Positions 34,150-43,634 are shown, counted from the stretch's first letter. The stretch: DNA of 51,743 bases from Nocardia thailandica NBRC 100428 (GCF_000308795.1 NZ_BAGK01000196.1:1-51743), one strand, 5' to 3'. Notes: a model not told the origin generated them from the sequence alone. Numbers and translations are program-made.

Positions 34150-35916
34150 TCAGCGCGGAGCGCGGCCCGCGGCGACGTCGGCGGCGTACCCCTCGTAGGC
34201 GGGCACGTACCCCTCCTCGCGCCCGGCGAGGACGTAGAGCCGGGAGTCGGCGTCGGGCTGGTAGCCCTGTTTGCGCAGCTCGACCTTGCGGCTCTTGAAC
34301 GTCGAGGTCTGTTCCAGCTCGGCCACGACCCGCACGAACAGCGGCACCGCGTAGAACGGCAGCCGCTCGTAGGCCACGGCGGCCAGGCGCCGCCCGTCGA
34401 AGGTGGCGCCCTCGTGCAGGGTGACCGCGGCCATGCCCGCCTTGCCGTCGGTGCCGGGGATGTCGACGCCGTAGACCACGGCCTGGTCGATGTCGGGGTC
34501 GTTGCCCAGCGCGCCCTCGACCTCGGTGGTCGCCACGTTCTCGCCCTTCCAGCGGAAGGTGTCGCCGAGCCGGTCGACGAAGGCGATGTGCCAGAACCGC
34601 TGGTCCCGGACGAGGTCACCGGAGTCGAACCAGGCGTCGCCCTTCTTGAAGGCGTCGCGGACCAGCTTGGCCTCCGAGGCGCCGCGGTCGGTGTAGCCGT
34701 CGAAGGGCTGACGGTTGTTGACCTTGGCCAGCAGCAGGCCGACCCCGCCGGACTTCACCCGCCGCAGCTTGCCGTCCGCGCCGCGGCGCGGCTTGCCGGT
34801 CTCCTCGTCGTACTCCACGATCGCGTACGGCAGCGGGCCGAACCCGGCGGTGCGGTCCATCCCGAAGGCGTTGACGAAGGCAACGGGCGCCTCGCTCGAC
34901 CCGTAGAACTCCACGATGCGCCGGATGCCGAAGCGGGAACGGAACTCGTCCCACAGCTCGGGCCGCAGCCCGTTGCCGACGGCCAGCCGCACCCGGTGCT
35001 CCTTCTCCACCGGCCGCGCGGGCTGGTTGAGCAGGTAGCGGCACAGCTCGCCGATGTAGATGAAGGCGGTGGCCTCCTCCCGGATGACCTCGTCCCAGAA
35101 CCCGGAGGCGGAGAACTTGCGGCCCAGCGCGTAGGTGGCCTCCCCGGACAGCACCGCCGACAGCGCGACCGTGAGCGCGTTGTTGTGGTAGAGCGGCAGG
35201 CAGCAGTACATGGTGTCGTCGCCGCGCAGCCGGATACCGAGACCGCCGAGGCCCGCCATGCTCTTGGTCCAGCGGTGGTGGGTCATGACGCTGGCCTTGG
35301 GCAGGCCGGTGGTGCCGGAGGTGAAGATCAGGAAGGCGCGTTCGCCCGCGGTGACCCGCGCGCACACCTCCGGATCGGTGTCGGGGGCGAAGCGCGCGGC
35401 CTCCTCCAGCTCGGCCGCGGGCAGGACCTTGCCGTTGGGTTCCGGGAGCGAGTCGAGCGCGTCGGCGCATTCCTCGCCGACCACGTCGACCACGCTGTCG
35501 AGCAGCCCGAAGCTGTGCGCGAGCACCTCGTCGCGCTGGTGATGGTTGAGCAGGCCCGCGGTCGCGCCGAGCTTGAGGATCGCCAGGGTGGTGAACAGGG
35601 TCTCGGGCCGGTTGGTCATGAGCACGCCGACCACGTCGCCGCGCGTGACGCCGCGGGCGCTGAGCACGGCGGCGTAGCGGTTGACCAGGCTGTTGGCCTC
35701 GCGGTAGGTGAAGGAGCGGCCCTCGAACCGCAGGAAGAGCCGGTCGGGGTGCTTGTGGGCGACCCGCTGGAAGTACAGGCCGACCGACGCCTTGTCCTTG
35801 GGCCCGACGAGCATGCCGCGCGCGTTGCGCAGCATGCCGGGCGCGTCCAGTGCCATGCCGGGCAGCGCCTTGGCCAGATCGATCAGGCTCACGGTGTTGC
35901 GGGCGTCGTTGCTCAC
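34150..35916 (-). CDS. fadD6: Long-chain acyl-CoA synthetase FadD6
   Basis: 588 residues. AMP-forming ligase that activates very long or long fatty acids. Motif I is IFTSGTTGLPKASVMTHHR at about residue 205, then EFYGSSEAPVAF, WFDSGDLVRDQ and FVDRLGDTFRWKGENVATTEVE; STFKSRKVELRKQGY near the end has the conserved region around the catalytic Lys. The GTG at 35916 is chosen: GAGGAG lies eight bases upstream and the start overlaps the stop of the upstream LOG gene (GTGA). Counterpart of Rv1206. Confidence 0.92.
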   Translation of the reverse strand: MSNDARNTVSLIDLAKALPGMALDAPGMLRNARGMLVGPKDKASVGLYFQRVAHKHPDRLFLRFEGRSFTYREANSLVNRYAAVLSARGVTRGDVVGVLMTNRPETLFTTLAILKLGATAGLLNHHQRDEVLAHSFGLLDSVVDVVGEECADALDSLPEPNGKVLPAAELEEAARFAPDTDPEVCARVTAGERAFLIFTSGTTGLPKASVMTHHRWTKSMAGLGGLGIRLRGDDTMYCCLPLYHNNALTVALSAVLSGEATYALGRKFSASGFWDEVIREEATAFIYIGELCRYLLNQPARPVEKEHRVRLAVGNGLRPELWDEFRSRFGIRRIVEFYGSSEAPVAFVNAFGMDRTAGFGPLPYAIVEYDEETGKPRRGADGKLRRVKSGGVGLLLAKVNNRQPFDGYTDRGASEAKLVRDAFKKGDAWFDSGDLVRDQRFWHIAFVDRLGDTFRWKGENVATTEVEGALGNDPDIDQAVVYGVDIPGTDGKAGMAAVTLHEGATFDGRRLAAVAYERLPFYAVPLFVRVVAELEQTSTFKSRKVELRKQGYQPDADSRLYVLAGREEGYVPAYEGYAADVAAGRAPR

Positions 35917-36484
35917 GGTGTTGCTCCTCGGGGATTGCGCGCGGCGGCTTCGAGCGCCGCGAAGGCGGCGGTGAGGTCGGGTACCACGACGAGCCGCTCG
36001 CGCGCCTCGGGTGCCACCATTCTGCGGGCGGCCAGCTCGTCGAGCCAGGACAGCAGACCGTCGTAGAAACCGCCGTGGTTCAGCAGCACAACGGTTTTCG
36101 CATGTTCGCCGAGGTAGCCGCCGGTCCAGGTCTCGAACAGCTCCTCCATCGTGCCGATGCCGCCCGGCAGGGTGAGGAAGGCGCCCGCCCGCGCCTCCAT
36201 CTCGCGTTTGCGTTCGCGCATGGTGTCGGTGACGACCAGGTCGTCGGCCTCGACGTCGGCGACCTCGCGGTGCACCAGATGCTTGGGGATGACCCCGACC
36301 GTGTGCGCGCCGCCCGCGCGGGCGGCGGTGGCGACCGCGCCCATCATCGACACGTGCCCACCGCCGGAGACCAGTTGCCAACCGCGGCGGGCGATCTCGG
36401 TGCCCGTGCGGGCGGCCAGCCCGATCAGGTCGGGGTCGCCGGTGCTGGCCGAGCAGTACACGCAGACCGCGAAGGGCGCCGGGC

Positions 36485-36488
<4 letters not shown>
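35913..36488 (-). CDS. LOG-family protein (cytokinin riboside phosphoribohydrolase-like), Rv1205 type
   Basis: 191 residues. Lysine-decarboxylase-like LOG fold with the PGGIGTMEE motif and VSGGGHVSMMGAVA. LOG enzymes hydrolyse N6-modified AMP to free cytokinin and ribose-5-phosphate; Rv1205 has this activity. GTG start at 36488 overlaps the stop of the preceding LOG gene, and its own stop overlaps the fadD6 start, so three genes are translationally coupled. Confidence 0.88.
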
Positions 36489-37288
<800 letters not shown>

Positions 37289-37295
37289 GCGTCCG

Positions 37296-37301
37296 ACACT
37301 A
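37296..37301 (-). promoter_or_regulatory. -10 box, leaderless LOG operon
   Basis: TAGTGT on the minus strand, seven bases before the ATG at 37288. Confidence 0.55.
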
Positions 37302-37377
37302 GCGTGAGGGCCGATCGGCTCGAGCGCAGTCACCGCATCCGGCCGATCCGGTAGCGGTACCCTGGGGAGGGGATTCG

Positions 37378-38310
37378 ATGGACACGATCGAGGCAGATTC
37401 CGCACGCCGAACACCTCGGCAAGATCGGAACCTCGATCGAGCAGACCGGTGACGCACTACCCAAGATCGACGCCGCCGACTGGACCGGATCCGCCGCGGA
37501 GGCAATCGACGACGAAATCGCGAAACAGACCACTTTGTGGCGGGACGGCGCCGACGCGATGTCCAGGACCAAAGCCGCGCTGGGCAGCTGTTTCCACGAC
37601 GTCACCGCCGCCCAGACGAAGGCCGCCGAAGCGATCGCGAAGTGAAAGAAGCCGACACCGAGGAGAACAGCCGGCGCAACGAGCGGAGCACCAAGTCCGA
37701 TGACGACCGCAGAGGCAAGAACCTCACCGACACGTGGACCGTCCTGCGCGATCAGGCTCGCGCGAACCTGCGGGACGCCCGACCCAACGTGACAACGCCG
37801 CAACCACCGCTGCCGCCGCGATCAGCGCGGCTACCGACATCGCACTGACCGAGCCACCCAGTCCTGTCACGGTGAGGCACAAACATCATCGATGCCAACG
37901 CAACCCTCGAACACGCGAAGCTCAACTTCACCGCAGGCCTGCTGACCTCACTGACCGGCGACCTGCTCACCACTGTCGCGACCGGCGGAGCCGGCTCGGC
38001 AGAACTCAGAGCGTCCGCCCTGGACAAGGCCGGCGACGCCGCCGCGCTCGGCCGGGCCGGCCGCAACCTGGTCGAGGACGCCGGTAGCGCGCGCCCGCGA
38101 CCTGCGCCCATCTCTCCAGCGAGCACCACCGCACCCAAACCCGCTGATGCCGTGCCGAAATCAGCCGAAACGTCACGCGCAACCAAACCTTGTGACAGCA
38201 AACCGAATCCGGCCGGTGCGAAGGTCGAACCCAATACACCACCAGCCGCCACTGGGCCGACACCCGCCCGACTGCGGCTGCACGCTGGGTCGGATTCGAT
38301 TGCTGAATAG
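37378..38310 (+). pseudogene. Degenerate T7SS-type effector gene (N-terminal part and linker)
   Basis: A good ribosome binding site (GGGGAGGGG) and ATG at 37378 open into a frame that soon stops, but neighbouring frames together spell a coherent protein. 37409-37645 encodes HLGKIGTSIEQTGDALPKI followed by an ADWTGSAAEAI segment and a helical stretch ending AKAAEAIAK-like, a WXG-like secretion-target domain. The next frame carries KEADTEENSRRNERSTKSDDD; restoring one G at 37643-37645 (TGA to TGG) would join them. Two more frame changes lead to an Ala/Pro-rich linker (37888-38310) ending at TAG. No toxin domain remains. Four frame changes make decay, not sequencing error, the best explanation. 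Confidence 0.75.
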
Positions 38311-38870
38311 TCGTCAGCAGACGAGCGCCGCAGCAAGGTCGAGGAAACCCTGGTGGATGTCGGTGCGGGTGATCCCAGCGGATGGCCAGGTGCCGGTATT
38401 GGTGCAGTACGGCCAGGGTTTGCTCGACGATCCAGTGGCCTGCGGTCACCTTGTCGCGGGTACCGCGGTGGGGAATGAAGCCGGCGATCCGTCATTGCTC
38501 GAGTTCGGCGTGACCCCAGGGCCTTGTCCGTGATCAGGGTCGTACCTTCTCACGGGTTCGGCCGGTGCGTCCTCGTGGCGGCCGTACTCGATCGAGCCGT
38601 CCGGGCAGCACGAGATTGTCATTGATGTTGGCCGCTGATTGCAGGATTGCGAGCTAGCGCCCGTTGCCGCAAGTCAGGATGTGGTGCTTCGCTCCGGCCT
38701 TGCGGCGGTCGACCGGGCCGGGACCAGTACCGCCCCCATTTTGGCCCGCACATGCGAGCCGTCGGGGATGACGCGGTCGAAATCGATCAATCCCGCGCGG
38801 TGGCAGTGGGCTAGCATCGTGGTGTGCATGGCCTAGCTATCGCCGGTGAGGTGCCGAAGATGCCGTCGCT
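38311..38870 (-). pseudogene. Decayed IS5-like transposase
   Basis: Read in several frames on the minus strand: LIDFDRVIPDGSHVRAKMG (around the first catalytic Asp region), then VDRRKAGAKHHILTCGNG, NINDNLVLP, LDRVRPPRGRTGRTREK, and the C-terminal VEQTLAVLHQYRHLAIRW. These are in the expected order for an IS5-family DDE transposase, but stop codons and frameshifts interrupt it and the N-terminus is missing. No intact terminal inverted repeats were found. It directly abuts the end of the effector pseudogene. Confidence 0.75.
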
Positions 38871-39290
38871 GATGAATCTGGTTCCACTGAAACTGAAGTG
38901 GGCATCTCGTTCGGCGCGCTCATCCACGACCTCGCCACCTCGAATCAGATCGACGAGCGTCGCTATCAGATGCTGCGCCGCCAGCTCTACACCCGCGTGA
39001 ATCCCGACACCAGCCACACATGGAGCAAACCGAACCTGGTTGGGACGCCCACGAACCCGAACGGCCCCGCCTGGTATCACGCTGCGTCGAGCACTGCTAC
39101 GGCACCATCACCGCTACCATGCTCGACCCCCTTCACTGAAGTGGCCCCAAGTCCTCATCGGAGACGTCCTCACCGGACAACGCCCGGCACCGGCCCGGTC
39201 GGCGAAGACCCATCAGCACAACTCTCCCCGGCTGCAGAGGGTGCTGCCGTGATCGCGTTCGACCAATTCCGCCAGCGCCGGCGCGCGTAG
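38871..39290 (+). other. Unrecognised coding-like remnant block
   Basis: The frame from 38898 (GTG) encodes GISFGALIHDLATSNQIDE followed by RRYQMLRRQLYTRVNP, and an overlapping frame from about 39021 encodes MEQTEPGWDAHEPERPRLVS then EHCYGTITATMLDPLH, stopping near 39140. Both read like real protein fragments in different frames, suggesting a broken gene. I cannot assign a family. Confidence 0.3.
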
Positions 39291-39549
39291 CTCAACCGCG
39301 CCGCGTGCACTCCGGTGACCAGGCTGACACTTCCAATCAGCGGCCCCACCTGCCTTGATCTCGATCCACGACGCGCATTCGCGACGGGTGGAAGCCGGTT
39401 CAGGCGCCATTTCAGGTTGACGGGTGGGTTTGGGTGTGGGTGGCCGCTGGTCTGTTCAGCTTTCCGGGTTCAGGTTCGGCTCAGGCCGTGTCAGCGGGAC
39501 GGTCCGCTGCAGGCTCTGGCTCAGGTCGCTACCTCAGTCCGGGGACCGG
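39291..39549 (+). promoter_or_regulatory. Regulatory region of the T7SS module with phased TCAGG repeats
   Basis: No gene is seen. TCAGG occurs at 39400, 39412, 39470, 39481 and 39521, with TCAGC at 39456 and 39491 and TCAGT at 39534. Several neighbours are 10-12 bp apart, and the pair 39470/39481 is exactly 11 bp, as in the MprA-like box before sigE. Confidence 0.5.
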
Positions 39550-39555
39550 TATCCT
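39550..39555 (+). promoter_or_regulatory. -10 box, leaderless WXG100-like operon
   Basis: TATCCT, seven bases before the ATG at 39563. Confidence 0.55.
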
Positions 39556-39562
39556 CGTTCCC

Positions 39563-39907
39563 ATGACTGAACCCGGGGGGATACCAGGCACAGACCAGAG
39601 CGTGACGGTCGTACCTGAGGAGGTTCGCACGGTCGGCAACTTCGTTTACGGCCTCGCGGAAACACTACGCGATGCCGTGGATTCGGCCGCCTCGGATGTC
39701 GATGCGCTGACCAGAGCCAGCTGGACCGGGCATGCTGCCGATGCATTCGCCGACGGCTGGAACGATATTCGCACAGGTAGCGCACAGATAATCGCTGCCC
39801 TTACCGGGATGGCCGAGAAGCTCGGCGTTACCGCGGATACGTTCAGCGTGCAGGATGAAAGTCGCGCAAGCGAATTCGCGGGTGCCTTATCGCTGGATCT
39901 GCCGTGA
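39563..39907 (+). CDS. WXG100-like protein 1
   Basis: 114 residues. After a short leader, a helical hairpin centred on SWTGHAADAFADGWNDI: the W-x-G turn with the flanking helices of WXG100/ESX substrates. Probably secreted, or acting as a secretion partner, through a T7SS. The start is the ATG at 39563 with a -10 box seven bases before it; the next gene's GTG overlaps its stop, so the two proteins are made in equal amounts, as expected for an ESX-type heterodimer. Confidence 0.75.
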   Translation: MTEPGGIPGTDQSVTVVPEEVRTVGNFVYGLAETLRDAVDSAASDVDALTRASWTGHAADAFADGWNDIRTGSAQIIAALTGMAEKLGVTADTFSVQDESRASEFAGALSLDLP

Positions 39908-40203
39908 GGTCCGGATTCTCCGTCGAGCTCGACGAACTCGACCGGATTGTGAGTAGGCTCTCCGGCCTGGCGGGCTTCATCTCCGAGCACTTGGACGAGA
40001 TCGACGACAAGGTTGCCACCCTGGCGGGCACCGAGTGGAGCGGTGTCGCTAGCCAGGCGTACTCCGAAGCTCACCAGCAATGGGTGGCAGGTGCTCGTGA
40101 TCTGGCCGAAGGAATCAGCGACATCAGCAAGGCTGCACGGACCGCGCACGACGAATACACGGGCGCAATCGAACGCAACCGCAGATTGCTGCAGGGAAGA
40201 TAG
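39904..40203 (+). CDS. WXG100-like protein 2
   Basis: 99 residues, the usual WXG100 length. Helix, then TEWSGVASQAYSEAHQQW (W-S-G turn), then a second helix ending YTGAIERNRRLLQG. Overlaps protein 1 by GTGA. Likely forms a helical-hairpin heterodimer with protein 1 and accompanies the effector to the secretion machinery. No secretion ATPase or membrane component is in this window. Confidence 0.8.
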   Translation: MRSGFSVELDELDRIVSRLSGLAGFISEHLDEIDDKVATLAGTEWSGVASQAYSEAHQQWVAGARDLAEGISDISKAARTAHDEYTGAIERNRRLLQGR

Positions 40204-40218
40204 CTAGGGGGACTTCGG

Positions 40219-40932
40219 GTGGTTACCGTCGATCCAGCGACGTACTACGCGGCTGCCAAAGCTGTTCACAGTATCTCGAATGATGTCGCGGCAGTGGCTG
40301 GTCAGAATCTCAATCCGGGTCTGTTCGATACTGCGGGAATGGCTGGCAACTATGCCGCGGTCAGACCGTGGCTCAACGCCTATCGCGAATACTCGGAGAG
40401 CTTCGTGCAGACCGTCGTCTCCTTCGTATCGGCAACGCGCACGATGGGCGACATCCTCAATATGGTCGGATACCACTGGGACCTGGCCAACTTCAACAGC
40501 AACCGGAAGGGGACGCAGGGGCACGAACCCCAGGCACCGGTCAACGGGTCCTGGTCGCCATTCGATAAGTCCAGCATCTCGGTCCCAGATCCGGAACCGG
40601 CTCCCTACACGACGCCGGACAGCGGATTGACTACCGATCCGAGAGATATGCAGGACGCGCTGCGATCGGCTATCAAGGCCGGCGGAACCGAGATCCCGAA
40701 AGGCAACACCACGAAACTGGAGATCGGGGTCGCCGGTTGGCGCGCGGTGGCGACCAATGCGGCGATCACGGGTGCTGCGGCGAGGATTCAGAGCGTCGCA
40801 GCATCGTTCGATGCGACCGACACGCCAGACAAGCCCACCCTTCTAGAGATGCTCGAGACCCTCCGCAAGGGTGCTGACGGGATCGGCGCCGCGGCTGCAG
40901 GTTTCGCGTCGGGGATCCAGCCCCACCAGTAG
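40219..40932 (+). CDS. ESX-type secretion-associated protein, 237 aa
   Basis: Begins VTVDPATYYAAAKAVHSISNDVA, a helical start like that of ESX substrates or chaperone-like proteins, with further long helices and a Pro-rich middle (PDPEPAPYTTPDSG). C-terminal half helical, ending GFASGIQPHQ. No signal peptide or membrane helix. AGGGGG precedes the GTG. It lies between the WXG100-like pair and the muramidase-like gene, so it is probably an adaptor or targeting protein for the effector. Exact role unknown. Confidence 0.65.
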   Translation: MVTVDPATYYAAAKAVHSISNDVAAVAGQNLNPGLFDTAGMAGNYAAVRPWLNAYREYSESFVQTVVSFVSATRTMGDILNMVGYHWDLANFNSNRKGTQGHEPQAPVNGSWSPFDKSSISVPDPEPAPYTTPDSGLTTDPRDMQDALRSAIKAGGTEIPKGNTTKLEIGVAGWRAVATNAAITGAAARIQSVAASFDATDTPDKPTLLEMLETLRKGADGIGAAAAGFASGIQPHQ

Positions 40933-40938
40933 GAGCTT

Positions 40939-41851
40939 GTGAACTACCGCGCCCAGATGGCAGCTGCCGCACCAGGTGCGTTCCCGGACCTTGCAGTTTC
41001 CGCGGGATCCGTAGCCGATGCCGTCACGATTTCCTACAGCGGTGACGCCACGGCCGAGATGGTCACCACCGGCGGGCAGAGTCTGTGCGCCGCCGTCACC
41101 GGGCATGCCTTGTATGCCGTGATCGCCAACCCGGTATTCCCGGGCATGGACGGCATGGATATTCGGAGCAGGCTGAACGAACTGGCGCAGCTCCAGACCG
41201 ACTCACTCGCCAACCTCGACTCCTGGAAAGAGGCTCCCGTGAAGTGCACCCTGAAGTCGAACTGGGAGGAGGAGATGGCGAAGATCGATCAGCGTGAAAA
41301 GCCATGGCTGGAAGCCGCTGTCAATTACGGCAACGCCGCCGGAGTGGATCCTCGGTTGGTGATGGCTATCGTGCTCAACGAGGGCGCCGACAAGAATCTG
41401 GGTCCGCTGGGATCGGGAGGGCAGTGTCTGGGACGTCATCCGGCTCGAGGGTAGCGACCTGCGGTCCGAATGGGATGAAGGCGTCGGCAATTCGATCGGA
41501 CTGACCAACATGAAGGAGACGACCTTCAATGCCGTAAAGGAGAGGTATCCCGACGAGTTCAAGGACGTCGAATGGAAGCACCTGGCCGCCAATCATGACC
41601 TGGCGGTGAAGGCGGCGGCATGGAATCTCCGATACATCCAGGACACGTGGGCGCCGCAGTTTTCTGACGAGTTCCGTGAGAAGTACTCCATCAATGAGTT
41701 CATGGCAGCGGGATACAACGCCGAGGGCATGTTCGGTGACTACAAGGACGCCAACGACTTCGGACCGAAGGCCCAGAGCTACATCGAGATGAGCAACCAG
41801 TCGTATGGTCGCGCAAAGAACCTCATGGACAAACTGTATGTCTGCTGCTGA
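40939..41851 (+). pseudogene. SLT/muramidase-like T7SS effector gene split by one frameshift
   Basis: Starts GTG at 40939 with AGGAG three bases upstream. The first frame (to 41454) has an Ala-rich helical N-terminal part and then PWLEAAVNYGNAAGVDPRLV followed by MAIVLNEGADK, the start of a lysozyme-like SLT domain with a candidate catalytic Glu. Around 41411-41425 the frame must shift by one base; then WDVIRLEGSDLRSEWDEGVG, SIGLTNMKETTF, LAVKAAAWNLRYI and AAGYNAEGMF continue the SLT domain to the TGA at 41849. Removing one base would give about 303 residues. The two halves otherwise look intact, so this is either a recent mutation, phase variation or a sequencing error. Expected to cut peptidoglycan. 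Confidence 0.7.
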
Positions 41852-42329
41852 TTCACAGACCCGGCGGAGGCGGGTATCGCTCGTTGTCACGCTACTGGCC
41901 GCGGTGGCGCTTGCCGACGCCGGATGCGGGGCACCTCACGAGGCACTGACCGCACTCCGCAGTATCAATGTTCGCGACTACAGCAAGGCAGTTGAACGCA
42001 ACGGACGCATGGAGGGGGACACGTGGTCCAGGGGATACTTCATCGGACCGGCTACGCCGAACGTACTCCAAAACGTCACCGGCGACGGGTTGACCATCGA
42101 ACCAGCGGCAGGTGTCAAGTATGGTTCGCCGCCCGTGCAACCGAAGGGGATTCCGGCACAGAGGGACCTCATTGCGGAAGGGAAATTCCTGAACGGATGC
42201 AGGGTCACGATGTGGCACGAAATCCAATCCCCAGAATACGAGGCAGAGTTGACGTCCGAGCAGATTTCCGAGCTGCGTGCTGGCACCAGTGCGGCGTACA
42301 GCATTCACGTCACCTGCGGAACTGGTTGA
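41838..42329 (+). CDS. Lipoprotein, candidate immunity protein of the SLT effector
   Basis: 163 residues from the ATG at 41838, which overlaps the end of the effector gene by 14 bases. N-terminal signal: basic QTRRRR, hydrophobic VSLVVTLLAAVALA, then ADAGC, a loose lipobox. The mature part (MWHEIQSPEYEAELTSEQI, CRVTMWHE, IHVTCGTG) matches nothing I recognise. A surface lipoprotein encoded in overlap with a peptidoglycan-cleaving effector would be in the right compartment to neutralise it. This is inference from position and topology. Confidence 0.6.
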   Translation: MSAADSQTRRRRVSLVVTLLAAVALADAGCGAPHEALTALRSINVRDYSKAVERNGRMEGDTWSRGYFIGPATPNVLQNVTGDGLTIEPAAGVKYGSPPVQPKGIPAQRDLIAEGKFLNGCRVTMWHEIQSPEYEAELTSEQISELRAGTSAAYSIHVTCGTG

Positions 42330-42429
42330 ACCACACTCCCACCTCGGTTCGTGCTGGGCTGGGACCGGCGCCCTGCTGGTTTCTCCGGCAGTAGCGGCTC
42401 GACGACCACCCAGAGTTCATCATCCACGA

Positions 42430-42905
42430 CCGTCGGCGCCCACACAGCGAAAAACCCTGCACGACAACGAACCTCATCGCTACCTGGCCGCTCTCGTGAG
42501 GGGCTCTATGTCGCGAGCGGCAATGGGTATCGCATCGTCGGCTGCGTGTTGGAGGACCGGTCTCATGCCGCAGTTCGCGGCGGTGTTCGGCGTCTCGAAG
42601 ACGACGACGGTCCGGGTGATCGAGGACCTGGGACCGGCATTGGCGCTATGCCCCGGGCACGGCCCCGCGCGATGCGGTGTTGATCGTGGGCGGCGGCTGC
42701 CAGGGCACCGGCTGGTCGTCCCGCACCGCCGGTCACCCGGTGGCGAGCTGCCGGAGGGGAAACAGGCCCACAACAAGTCAGACCGCAAGGTCCGCACTCG
42801 CGTCGAGCAGGCTCTCGCTCGGACGAAGACCCAGGAGATCGTGAGTGATTGCCGGTACGGGACGCCCCTACGCCGGATGGTGAAGATCCCACCGCAGCCC
42901 GTGAA
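42430..42905 (+). pseudogene. Decayed IS5-like transposase (second, different element)
   Basis: LMPQFAAVFGVSKTTTVRVIED followed by LGPALAL (42561-42651) is the N-terminal HTH of a DDE_Tnp_4-type transposase. Two frame changes later, HNKSDRKVRTRVEQALART then KTQEIVSDCRYGTPLRRM (42767-42890) is the C-terminal catalytic-Glu segment of the same family. The middle is reduced to an unreadable stretch. Orientation is opposite to the remnant at 38311, so it is a separate element. Terminal repeats were not found. Confidence 0.65.
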
Positions 42906-43049
42906 CTCCGCACACTGCGGTCCCGACCTCAGGGCCGTGCCGTGGTTTGATGGGAACCCGTCACGATCCGGAGGGAACCGATCGGGGCCGGGACGCGTCC
43001 AACCTCTGTAGGGCGGGAGCTGTTCGGGTTCGACCAGGTAGGGAGTGCT

Positions 43050-43616
43050 GTGCGAAGCGATGCGGTGAGGCGGGTGGCGGTCTGCGCCGCGGTCGGGGCG
43101 GCCGTGCTCGCCGGGTGCGGGACCACCACGGACGGATCGGCCGGGCCGACCACGACCGTGCGCGACCTGGACAAGATCGAGGTGTTCAACCCGTGCCGGG
43201 GGGCGTTGTCCGACGACGCGCTGCGGGGGGCGGGGTTGGATCCGGCGACGAAGCGGATCACCACCGATCCGCCGACGGGCGTTTCGACTTGGCGTGTGTG
43301 CAGCTGGCAACCGCTTGACGACCGGTACGGATCCGGCCGCCGCAGCGTCGGGGTCTACTCGACGAGTCACACCCTCGACGAGGCGCGCGCGAAAGAGAGC
43401 CTGACCGACATCCGCGAAGTGCGCGTGAACTCCCGGCCAGGGCTGATCTACCGCGACAAGGCCGTTCCCGACAGTTGCTACGCCGCGTTCGAAGCGGAGC
43501 AGGGCATGTTCAACGTCGACGTCGTGTGGACCAGTTCTGAAGGCCGCCGGGTGGGCGACCTGTGCGACATGGCCGCGAAATACGCGGAGGCACTCGAACC
43601 GAACCTGCCGAAGTAA
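43050..43616 (+). CDS. DUF3558-type lipoprotein
   Basis: 188 residues. Signal peptide RRVAVCAAVGAAVLAGC with a canonical lipobox (LAGC), a Thr/Gly-rich linker, then the DUF3558 pattern: FNPCRGALSDDALRGAGLDP, a central CSWQP, and a late GDLCDMAAKYAEALEPNLP; the paired Cys residues may form disulfides. These lipoproteins are abundant in Nocardia and often sit beside small ESX-like genes. AGGGAG precedes the GTG. Followed 18 bp later by a small helical protein gene. Confidence 0.8.
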   Translation: MRSDAVRRVAVCAAVGAAVLAGCGTTTDGSAGPTTTVRDLDKIEVFNPCRGALSDDALRGAGLDPATKRITTDPPTGVSTWRVCSWQPLDDRYGSGRRSVGVYSTSHTLDEARAKESLTDIREVRVNSRPGLIYRDKAVPDSCYAAFEAEQGMFNVDVVWTSSEGRRVGDLCDMAAKYAEALEPNLPK

Positions 43617-43634
43617 GCCACCGGGGGACACGAC

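Noticed and set aside
33246..34619. An extended FolP2 of 457 residues
   Set aside because: The extra N-terminal part is a shadow of fadD6; the ATG at 34127 fits the family length and has a -10 box.
38898..39290. A CRISPR Cse2-like protein at 38898
   Set aside because: The FGALIHDL segment vaguely resembles Cse2, but no other cas gene or repeat array exists in the window.
41405..41430. Programmed ribosomal frameshifting in the SLT effector
   Set aside because: No slippery heptamer or downstream pseudoknot is evident; mutation or sequencing error is simpler.
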